Positions 25,501-37,500 of a stretch of 64,000 nt of DNA are shown piece after piece. Each line of letters begins with the position of its first letter. Within the stretch, counting starts at the first letter, position 1. The DNA lies in contig UZAE01000001.1 in NCBI GenBank assembly GCA_900617975.1, positions 1 through 64,000 of the forward strand, given 5' to 3'. The stretch is from Rodentolepis nana (lineage: Eukaryota; Platyhelminthes; Cestoda; Cyclophyllidea; Hymenolepididae). A program made the translations under genes and the position numbers. The notes under the pieces are model-generated. The model made no database searches and had not been told where the DNA came from. It saw only the letters and a list, made by a program, of their open reading frames with translations.

Positions 25501-28500
25501 GATGTGATAGCGACCACGACTTTCTCACCCAATAGGCACTGAGGTGTCAGTCCCCTTTCAACGCTGATTAATGGAAACGAGTCACTAAAGGTGTTCGGGA
25601 ATGTTTGCTATACATGTTCTTCCATTAGAAAAGACAGAACATTTCACGCTTTCTTTTAAGCAGAAATATAGCTGCAGGAGTGGGGGAATTCGTTTGGAGT
25701 AGAATTAGGTTGATTTGTTCCACAGCTCGAATAATATTTTCAGCAGTTAAACAAAAATACTCTGAGGTGACTCGCACTGAATCTAACGACAAATTCGGAG
25801 ATGACATGAAATGATTATGCTTATAATTATCCAGCCTATGTTTAACTGATCTTTTTTACCATGTTAGCCACTGAGGATAGGCGTTCGACTGGTAATATAG
25901 TGAGTTCAGCCAGCAGCACGGCAACAGAAGGGGCTGAGGTTGAAAGCGTGACTCTACAACCAGTTCGATCCTCAGCTCCTTCTGCCTCAACTTTGGGTGG
26001 GGAAGATGAAGTCACTCCAGACTCCCAAGGTCCCATAGAATTTCATTCGGTTAGTTACTTCGATCATTTATGCAGTTATTTATTATTTTGATTTGTGAAA
26101 AATTGTGAAAGGGCTATATAACCATTATGTTACAACTACAGTTGTTTCTGATCCGGTAGAACTATATTAGAAGAGGGCGGCAATACAGATGTTTCAACCG
26201 CGGCTACTAAATAGATCGAGTTGTTCTCCTATTGTTCTCATTAGTGGTTTAAGGTCTAATTGCTATCTAACTGACGATGTTGTGTTCATTCATCTAGTCT
26301 ATACCAACTAGGATTCAAGGGATGCAACGTAACTAACAGTAGAGGGAGTGAAAAGCAGTAATCAGTAGTATATTGCGTGGTGGAAATAAATATTTATCAA
26401 GACTCATCATGTAGATGATGCAAATAAAGTTGAAAGGCAGTAGGCTGCATGAAGGATGGAAACACATCTTGCGAAATGCCTTATGACTAAGAGTGACAGT
26501 AGCAAATGACTTTATGGCCTGATCTAGCCTTGGCCACAATACGTTCTCAGTTAGGCGTATGCTTTCCTTTGATGAGCCTGTTTATAGGTTAATTTCGGCC
26601 AATAGGACTGGGCGTTTTGATATTTATTTATTTCAAATGGCAAGCGTTCTGATAGTTATCATTAGCTCTTAAGCTGACTTCGGGCTTCACAGAGGGAAGG
26701 AACATCAAAGTAACAGAAAGTCGAAGGGTGGGGAACAGAATAGTGATTCACAGATGTAAGAGACAGACACAAAGGTAGAGAAGGGGGTAAGGTGAGTACT
26801 GTGAAAGGGGTCGAATATTACATAGAGTCTGGCCATGGTAGTTTGATGTCAGCTGCCGGTTAATAGACTTTTTTGGTGTATGAGTATACGTTGCCCAGGG
26901 TGCACCACGTGGAGGTAAGTCTATCGCACACCCCGGCGTTTTGATATGAATGAAGATTGAAGCTCAAACATTCACTCGAGTGATACCATTTTTAAGGCAT
27001 TCGTTTAGTCTGGACTCTGAGTAATCTACTCAACGTCAGACAAAGCATGTACTTTGAGGACTTGGATCGTTTTTCGGTATGCCACCAAATGATAAATTAG
27101 GCACGTTAAGCTAAAAATCACAGTTCTAATTAATTTCTCTCTATCCAGCCTTAGAAGAGAACCAGTTCTTGGCTTTTGCATTGACGTTGAATACACTCAA
27201 TTGCAAAGACATATTTCTCCGATGATCGCATTTCATATTTGGCTGAAATGATTAAAGCATTTAAGTTAATTATAACTTAATGAATTTTTAACTTTTACTG
27301 TAGAAGAGAAAGAGAAGTTCACGAATCTCCACGCTTGCCCAGGAGATAAATGGAAGTGGGTTTAATTGGCTTTTAAATGTCTGCAAATCACCGTAGGTTT
27401 TAATGCTTCCACCTTATTTGTAGTGTTGGAAACGGATAACAGACTTCGTTTCAATACCTATAAGGATGTTCATGCCGATAGAGAAATCTATCGTCTAAGG
27501 AACTTCATTGCCACGGGCTTGCGACAAATGAGGAATATCGTTTTCCAACGTGATGGTTAGTCCCATTTATACTTGCTGTGAGCACTTGAGCCCAACTTGG
27601 GTTTAACACTTGCCACGTATTCTTAAACTCACTCCGTTCATTTGAATAACTGAAGGAATTCAACCTTATGGTCTTTACTCGTTTATTTATTTATATCAAA
27701 TGGCAGGCTTAATGATAGTTATTAAAAGCCCATTAGTTGACTTCGGGCTTCGCAGAGGGGAGGAACAGAAAAAGTCACAAAATCAGAGGTGAGGAACAGA
27801 AGAGTGATTCACAGGTGTAAAAGGGACAGACATAAAGGTTGAGAAAAGGTAATGTGAGTAGTATGGATGTAGTCGAATATAACATACAGTCGGGCCATGA
27901 TAGTTTGAATTCAGAAATCAACTGCCGATTTATTGACTTTCTTGCCGTATGAATGTGTGTTACCCAAGGCTCCACCACGTAGAGTCAAGTCTATAACACA
28001 CCCCTGGATTTACACACAGCTAACTCCATTTAGATTAATTCTGAAACACTTTAATAATATAGCATTATTTCTTCGCGTAAGACAGTTCTCTGCTTATTCT
28101 AGGTTATATTTATGAGACGGAGACCTTGACGTCATATCTTGATCAATTCAGTAACATCTATAAGTGTGATGTGGAGAAGGAGCTAGAAGCATTCATGGCT
28201 TCTCAACCATCCTTAGATGACTTCCAGCAGAAGTTTATGGACTTACAGAAAATTGATGAACGTATTGAAAGAGAGCCAGATTATTACATCGTTGGAGCTC
28301 TTTATGTCGGGTTAGAAGATTTCAAGCGGAAGATTAGAGCCACTCTCAATAATCTAAAGAAGGTACATCTTCCTTCCTTTCATAAATTTGATAAATATTA
28401 GATTCAATTTTAATTTCAATATGACTATCTATAATTAGGCGTATGTACAAGCCTTCATCTCCGAATTCCTTTCTTCATTGGACGAAATTCAAAATCAAAT

Positions 28501-31500
28501 CAATGAATGGAATCAGAATCTCGGGAAGAATGTTATTAATCTGGATGATATTGCATTCATCATGTCTACATTGGCTAGTATCCGGGAGAATGACATCGAC
28601 CAAGATTTGGCTCTTAAGCAGTTTGAGGTTAGATAGTCCTATTATTTTTTGCCGAAGATTGTGACATTGCTTACATTGAGACTTGTTGATTTCTATAGGA
28701 TGCAACAAGTCTTGCACTGAAGTACAAAATGCCTTTTCCAAAGGAGTTGGCAGATAGAGTGGAATCCTGCCGAGATGCTTATATTCGTATCAAGGAAAAG
28801 GCCAATCAAAAGCTTAATTATATTCTCAACATTCAGGCCGGATATAAGGATGGTTTGTTGGATGATATTGAGGCCTTGAAAGAAACAGTCGCGGAATTCG
28901 AGAAAGACTACGACGAGGTGAGCGAGGTTCCTCTTAGGTGCATGCGTATTCATAGTCATGTGATTAAATGATTTAGTTGTGATTGGTTGGCCTCCCTAAC
29001 GTAGTAATTGATAATTAGAAGAGTTCTGCTTAAATTCTTTGCGAATACGGTACCATGAAGAATTTAGAGATTCGCCCTTTTCCGACTCAAATTTTGCCCA
29101 TAGCCCCATTCTTCCTTTGATTCATTCACTAATCGGAAACTATATTTCTCAATTAAGGGATACTTTCTACATATCATTCACTTTATTTATTCCAATATGT
29201 GGAATTCGGAGATTCGTCTTGATTATACTAGGAATTAGATCTTTGTATCCTTAAGAAAGTCTTAAACTGTTGTAAGCAATGAATTTTTATGATTAGTGCT
29301 TGGCCAACTATGTATAAGCCACTAACAAAGTATAAGAAAGACAACTCAATCTCCCACCTTTGCTCTGACAGGTAGATGTACATTTATGCTCATTTATTTC
29401 TTCTAATATTCGAAATATACAATGATAAAGCCGGCAAAAAATAAAAAAGTCAAATCCGCAGTGTTTATCTTTTGTCTCGGGATGAGCGATTCCAGCAGTT
29501 GCTACAAGGTCGGCCATTATTCTTATCAATTTGTGATCGAACATCACTTCTGATGGCTTGGGGATAAATTGGATCTTATCCGTTATCAGTCCGGCTGGAA
29601 TTTGATCTCCCAACAATAAGGGCATAGTGCCAACTTGTAATCCCACATAACGCTTTTGTTCAATCAATAAAATGTCAAGGTTAAACAGCACTCCCATCTT
29701 GCTTTCTACTCTTTCATGCAGAGTATGAGCCAATTGTAGACTGGAGATATCTAGTGGACTGATATATCATGGCGATAGAACTAAATATTCTAGCAGTACT
29801 GTAGTATGCAGGAGTCATATAATTAATGAAAATGGCTAATTGGTTAGTTAAAAATAGTAACAACTAATAGTTCGACAATTTTGCTCGTTTGGTAACTTTT
29901 CTTCGACTTCGTTAGCTTGTGAGTGGCTAAGAGAATTTCTATCTCTATATTTATCCCTCATACTTCAACTAAAACTAATTCTGCTCAAAGTATGTTACAT
30001 TTGGAAAGCTTAAATGGATGGGTTAAAAAAGTATTAGAAACTCACATTCAGGGTAAGAAAAACCAAACACTCCACAAGGTCGTAGCGTCGTAGGTGTTCG
30101 AGTGGTGGAAATAAATGAAATTGAGGCATGCAAAGTCAGTATAAGCCTAATGTATTAATAATGAAACTAGGAGTAGATTGTTGTTTTGGGGCGTATAATT
30201 AAATACGAGTTTGCTAGCAGAGGTAACACGGTGATAAGGAATTGAAGTTCTCAACAAGCTCTTAATGTTATGAGTATTGGTGTTTTACAGTCATCAAATT
30301 CTCAGCAAGTCGTATTTTGGGTCTGCAGTTTACAGAGTCTGATCCCTGTCCAATCTCATCATTTGGCCTTTACGTACTTTTAGACTATTTGTATACAATA
30401 ATTTCTTCTTTAGAAAGGTCCTATGATACCGGGTCTTCCTCCACAAGTTGCACTAGACAGACAAATTCAATTCAAAAACCGGCATGAAAATATCACACGA
30501 AAAATGGTGACAGCTCGCAAAGGTGAACAACTCTTCGGTCTTCCTATTACCGACTATTCCAGATTAAATGAAATCGGCAAAGAACTGGACCTTCTTCAGC
30601 GACTCTATGGACTATATAACGAAGTCAATAAAACTGTCAGTGGATATTATGATATTATCTGGCGTGATGTGAATATGGAGAAGATTGCTGCGGACTTGGA
30701 AGAATTTCAAAAGAAGTAGGCTTTTTTACATAGGGCGTAATTTGGAGAAGAAATGGATTTTAAATGCGTTCATTTTAACTTAATCTAGATGTAAGCGTCT
30801 GCCCAAGGGTCTGAAGTCTTGGCCAGCATATGCAGATCTGGAGAAAACCATCAACAATTTCAATGAAAAGGTTCCCCTTCTAGAAATGATGACCAATAAA
30901 GCTATGAAACCTCGACATTGGCAGCGTCTTACTAACCTCTTAAACTACAACTTTGATGTGGAATCTGAGAGCTTCACTCTGAAGACCATGTTGGATGCAC
31001 CATTGTTGGATTTGAAGGATGATGTGGAAGATATTTGCATTTCCGCCGTTAGAGAAAAGGAAATTGAAGCTAAACTCAATGGTGTAATAGCCGACTGGAA
31101 TCAGCAAGAATTAAAGTTATCTACGTTTAAATCCCGAGGTGAACTACTATTAAAAGGAGATCGTGTTGCTGAAATTATCCCAATGTTGGAAGACTCGCTT
31201 ATGGTCCTTGGTTCACTGTTGGGCAACAGGTTCGCTTTACTAATTGTTTTTAGAAAGGTTTTCCCGAATAATGGGGAAAATTAGGCTTGCCACTCCTATG
31301 AGGTTCTAGATTTTCAAGTCATTTACTTTTTTACTAGGTATAATGCTCCTTTCCGAAAGCCTATTCAAGAATGGGTTCAGAAACTAAGCGTCACCAGCGA
31401 GGTACTGGAGAACTGGATGCGTGTTCAAAATCTCTGGATCTACCTCGAAGCCGTGTTCGTCGGTGGTGACATTGCCAAACAACTGCCACAGGAAGCCAAA

Positions 31501-34500
31501 CAGTTCCAGTCTGTTGATAAATCTTGGGTGAAGGTAATGGAAAGAGCCCGTGATAACCCTGGCGTAATTGCTTGTTGTTCTGGAGAAAGCAATCTATTAG
31601 AGATCCTTCCACGTCTGCTCAAGCAGCTTGAAGTCTGCCAGAAATCTCTCTCAGGTTACCTAGAAAAGAAACGTCTCAAATTCCCCCGATTCTTCTTCGT
31701 GTCTGATCCAGTACTTCTTGAAATCTTGGGTCAAGCTTCTGATCCAACTGCTATCCAACCTCATCTATTGGCCATTTTCGATAATACCAAACGTGTTCTG
31801 TTTGATGGAAATGCGACTGATATCCTTGCTGCTTTTTCGAGGGAAGATGAGAGATTGAACGTATGTTTACTTTTTTACAAATTCATATATCTCTTTTTAG
31901 ATGTGCACTCCTGTGAAATGCGAGGGTCAAGTAGAGAGTTGGTTGAGTACACTTCTAGATACAAGTCGGGTGTCACTCCACATTTGTATCCGGAACGCAT
32001 ACCACCTGATCATGGATCCTTCTGGTGACCTCATCGAATTTTTCACCACTCAGCTGGCTCAGATCGGTATAATTGGCTTGCAGATTATCTGGACTATGGA
32101 TGCCACCATGGCACTAAAGCAAGCAAGAATAGAACCCAAAGTCATGGTAAAAACGAACAAGCACTTTCTGGAAGTTCTCAACTTATTGATAAACGAAACC
32201 ACTAGGGATTTGTCCTCTGTTCAACGAACTAAGTTTGAAACACTGATTACTATTATGGTTCACCAGAGAGATATATTCGATGATTTGGTAAGAGATTGAT
32301 CAAACAAATCTGATTATTAATTTTAAATTCTTATTGATGTTTAATGTCTTAACACAACTAGGTGAAAATGGGAATCAAGTCGCCAGATGACTTTGAATGG
32401 ACTAAACAAACTCGTACTTACTATAATGAGGAAGTGGATAGCTGTGTGATTTCCATCACAGATGTTAACTTTGCCTATCAAAATGAGTTTCTTGGATGTA
32501 CAGAGCGTTTGGTAATAACACCACTGACTGATCGTTGCTATATCACCTTGAGTCAGGCTCTCAATATGCACTTGGGTGGCGCTCCAGCCGGTCCAGCTGG
32601 TACAGGCAAAACAGAAACAACAAAAGTAAGTTCATTTTTCATCTTATGGGGGAGGGGGTGGGGGTTGAGGGAGGGTTGGGGGGGGGGGAAGGTGGCAGTA
32701 AAATAAATAGCATAAAAAGGTGTATTGGATATTACATGCGTTATTTCACACTATTTAGATTGCATTATCAACAAACTTAACATGCATTTTCATTCAATCT
32801 GCAGGATATGGGTCGATGTTTGGGCAAGTACGTGGTGGTTTTCAACTGTTCTGATCAAATGGATTTCCGCGGTCTCGGACGCATTTTTAAAGGCCTTGCC
32901 CAATCTGGATCATGGGGGTGTTTTGACGAGTTCAATAGAATTGAGCTGCCAGTACTATCAGTCGCTGCTCAACAGATTGCAATTGTTCTCAATGCTAAGC
33001 GAGAAGGTTTATTTTCCTTCATTTTTACTGATGGCGATGAAGTGTCGCTTGATCCAGAGTTTGGAATTTTCTTAACTATGGTATTTAATAATTTAAGTTC
33101 AGACAGTTTGACTCCTAATTTATTGGATTAAACATAAATATATGTTGTGTCTTGAATAGAATCCTGGCTACGCAGGTCGTCAAGAGTTACCGGAAAACCT
33201 AAAAATAAATTTCCGAAGCGTTGCCATGATGGTACCTGATAGGCAGATAATTATTCGAGTCAAACTGGCTGCTTGTGGATTTGTGGACAATATTATTTTG
33301 TCAAGAAAGTTCTTTGTGCTCTATAAGCTTTGTGAGGAACAGCTGACCAAGCAAGTAAGCTGCTACTATCTTTCACTTATCAAAGCATAGTACAAGAGAT
33401 ATTTGAGCAATTCCTTCATCAGAAAACTATAATAATTCATTTAATCTCAAGGTTCACTATGACTTTGGTTTACGGAACATTCTCTCCGTCTTACGAACAC
33501 TTGGAGCTGCTCGTCGTAGAAATCCAAATGAAAGTGAGGACCACACTGTTATGCGTGGCCTTCGAGACATGAATCTATCCAAACTGGTGGATCAAGATGA
33601 ACCACTCTTCACTTCTCTAATTGATGATCTTTTCCCTGGAACAGAACTTGAGAAAGCCTCCTACCCAGAGCTTCAGAAAGCCATTGAAAATGTTACTTCT
33701 CAGTCTAATCTCGTAAACCATCCCGAATGGAACCTTAAAGTCGTTCAGGTGGGACCTGTTCAATCATGGATTTTAGTTTAGATCTTAGAAAATCTAATTG
33801 TTAGCTCTTGTTTAATTTCAGCTGTATGAAACACAAAATGTCCGTCATGGAATGATGGTTCTAGGACCTTCTGGAGCTGGAAAAACCACTTGCATCAGGA
33901 CTCTCATGTCAGCTATGACTGAGTTCTGGGAGCCACATCGTGAAATGCGAATGAATCCCAAAGCTATCACCGCTTCGGAAATGTTTGGCCGTTTAGATGT
34001 TGCGACAAATGACTGGACAGACGGCATCTTCTCCACTCTTTGGCGTAGAACTCAGAAAAAAAAGCCGACTGACCATATCTGGCTTATTTTGGATGGACCT
34101 GTCGATACTATTTGGATTGAAAATCTCAATTCTGTATTAGATGATAATCAAACTTTAACTCTAGCAAATGGTGATCGTATTCCTATGGCTCAAAACACAA
34201 AGCTTATCTTCGAAGTTCATAATATTGATAATGCCTCACCCGCTACTGTTTCTCGAAATGGAATGGTCTTTATGTCGAGTTCTGTACTCGAATGGGAACC
34301 CATTTCAAAAGTTGGTTACCAAATTTGTATAACTTACCCATTAATAAAATTAACTTTAAGGCATCTTTCCGTATGTTTTCAGGCTAGACTTAATAATCGA
34401 CCACACAGGGAAAAACAGAGGTTGCAGGAACTTTTTGAAAATTCTTTTCCCCACTGTTATCGGTTTGCTTCCCAATCTCTTTCTGCTGTAATGCCATATC

Positions 34501-37500
34501 TCCAGGCCTTTTTCGTGCACCAGCTCTGCACAATATTGGATGGGCTATTCACAAACGAAAATCAGGTAAGAGAGTGATATTGGAGACCATTTAATTTGCC
34601 CTCTTCTTGCCTCTATAGCAGGCTGACATGGAGAAATGTCTTGAAAGATTTTACATCTTTGCCTTGATGTGGTCGATTGGTGCTTTGCTTGAGTTGGATG
34701 ATCGAGAACGCTTGGAAAAGTTCATGCGAACGGAACTAGATATAAAACTTGATCTTCCGATAGTGGATGAAACGAAATCAGAAACGATTTTCGAGTATTT
34801 TGTTGATAATAATGGTGAATTTCGATTTACACTTTCCATTCACCGTTATTATTGTTAAAAAAGTAACAATTTTTCTCCATTATATCAGGAAATTGGGTTC
34901 ATTGGTCAAATAGAGTTGAGGATTACCTCTATCCAACGGATAAAGATCCAAAATATTCAAGTATCCTCGTTCCTAATGTTGATAACGTACGAACGGATTA
35001 CCTTATCAGACTTGTTGCAAAGCAGGAGAAGGCAGTTTTGTTAACCGGTGAACAAGGGACAGCGAAAACGATCATGCTAACTAATTTTATGACGAGCTTC
35101 CCTAAGGAAACGCATACTGTAAAGTCATTCAACTTCTCATCAGCTACAACGCCAAATCTCTTTCAGGTAATTTTATCCTTTTCGAGTATATTTTGGACTA
35201 CTGCAGAGAACCATAGAAAGTTTTGTGGAAAAGAGAGTTGGGACAACTTATGGCCCACCAGCTGGAAAGAAAATGATCGTATTCGTAGATGATATTAGCA
35301 TGCCGCTAATCAATGAATGGGGAGATCAGGTGGCAAATGAAATCGTTCGACAGACGATGGAAATGAATGGTTTTTACAGTTTAGACAAGCCTGGAGAATT
35401 TACAAACATAGCAGACGTCCAAGTAATCTTTCCTTTTACACAGTGGAGCAAAATTTGGCTCAAAAATTGATGGGTAATTTCCAAATTTTAGTTTCTTGCG
35501 GCCATGATTCATCCAGGCGGAGGTCGAAATGACATTCCAGAGAGGTTAAAACGTCAGTTTGCATGTTTCAACAGCACTCTTCCGAGTAACAGCTCTATCG
35601 ATAAAATCTTCAGCACTATTGGATTGGGACATTACTGTCGAGAGAGAGGTTTTTCAGAGGAAGTGATCAACACTATTCGAGACCTCGTTCCTGTCATTCG
35701 AAGAATTTGGCAGCAGACAAAAGTAAAGATGCTTCCCACCCCAGCTAAATTCCATTATATTTTCAATCTTCGAGATCTTAGCCGAATTTGGCAAGGTATG
35801 ATCTATGGAACGAGTGAAGTAAGAACCTAAAGTATATAATCAGTCGTGCTTATGCCCAACTTTCAGATTTCATTCAACTACTATTCTCAATATTTAGGTT
35901 TTTACTTCACCCGATCTTATTATAAAATTGTGCAAGCATGAAATGACTCGAGTGATCGCTGACCGATTTGTTGATCCATCCGACTTGATATGGTTTGAGA
36001 ATAACTTTGACCACAGTATGGAAGAAATGCTGGGTCCTGAGATTGCCTCTTATGCTGCAAATGAAACACTCTTTGTCGACTTCATGCGGTGAGTTTGTCT
36101 GCCCCCCTTCCCTCCTCCACTTCCTCAATGCTATATGTTTTGCTAGCAATTTAGCATTCTGACTATTTACAGTTAGCGCAGATTTACTCATAAAATCTTA
36201 TTTGCCAATTCCATTCACTATTCTTTGGCAAAGAAAAAAGTCATTAACAAAATAGTGCCGCCTACTCTTCATCAATTACAGTAAAAAAATTGATTAAACC
36301 TATGAGTTAATTTCCAGAGATCCACCGGAAGCTACGGGTGATGAACCCGAGGATTTCGATTTTTCTGCACCGAAGGTCTACGAACCCGTAAGTACATTAG
36401 TTTTGCTAATTTAATATTGTTAGCTATAAATCTCCCAACCCAACTGATAGAAACTTATGTCACCACTGAAAATTCAATAGCCATCAACTAAAGTTATGTC
36501 TCAGAATTATAAGCAAAAGTTGATTGAGCGTCAAATTGTTTTAAACGAAGTTATAATCGGATTGTCCATATGCTATATGAAATCACTAAGAATAATTAGC
36601 AGTTGCTAGGCGAGAATATTAGGAGTTGATAACCGATAATCTAGTGAACTTAAACTGTGCTGTCTACAACCATAGGAGGCGCGTCCGTCCGTGGTACAAG
36701 TAATGAACTACTATATCTATCGAGTTGGTTGCTATCACTTTAATTTTAGCAACCACACTAACTGCATACTCACAGATCAGCAAGGAATTATTTTGTTCTA
36801 TCAATTTTTATTGAACAATCAACAACACTCCATCAATTATGATGAGTTTTAGTTAAAAGGTTATCAATTTCGCTGACTCATATTTTAGGTGGGTTGGACG
36901 GGGGTTGGGAGGGGGTTCAGACATTTGCTCTTAGTCACTTAGGCAGTCCTGGTATAGGGAAATAGTGACAACGTCTCAAAGTTAGTGCGAGCTATATCGG
37001 TTTATACTTTGAATAGGTTACCGATTTGAGCGTACTGGTCAGCAAACTCAATCAATTCTTGAACGAGCGAAAGGAAACAGTGCGAGGTGCACCACTAGAT
37101 ATTGTTTTCTTCAGAGATGCTGTAATGCACCTTGTGAAGGTGTCTCGAATTATTCGTACTCCAAGGGGAAATTGCTTACTCGTGGGTGTCGGTGGCTCTG
37201 GAAAACGATCGACTACACGTCTTGCCTCGTATATTGCTGGCTATGAAGATTTCAACATCGTCCTAACGAGGTAATCTAAATCTCTCCCTCCACTCATTCC
37301 AAAACACTAAATAAAAAAGCGTTTATGAAGCCCATTCATGTTTTAAATAGGTCGTACAATGTGAGCGACTTTCTTGAAGACCTTCGAACTCTGTACCGTA
37401 AGGCAGGGCTGGAAGGTAGTGGTGTAACCTTTATCTTTACGGACTCTGATGTAAAAGAGGAGGCCTTCCTTGAGTACATGAATAACATGCTAACTTCTGG

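Larger units (their letters stand above)
16531..30715 (+). other. Dynein tail: exon map, first half
   Basis: Deduced exons: 16531-16563, 18967-19195, 19271-19416, 19492-19669, 20151-20314, 20356-20532, 20603-20716, 20772-20879, 21048-21357, 21951-22087, 22163-22573, 22640-22855, 22930-~23092, ~23573/23587-23944, 24019-24306, 24966-25229, 25868-26049, 27304-27355, 27397-27555, 28103-28362, 28439-28627, 28699-28917 and 30414-30715. Phases agree at every join except between the exons at 22930 and 23587, where 23587 needs phase 0 but the visible donors (23087, 23093) are phase 1. Starting at 23573, or reading on to 23201, would repair it. The long introns (16564-18966, 26050-27303, 28918-30413) contain no conserved coding block. 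Confidence 0.75.

Noticed and set aside
25230..25510. Longer dynein exon reading past 25229, and a following exon at 25408
   Set aside because: The GTGAGT at 25230 and phase-1 acceptor at 25868 give a continuous frame. The alternative ends in a stop codon.
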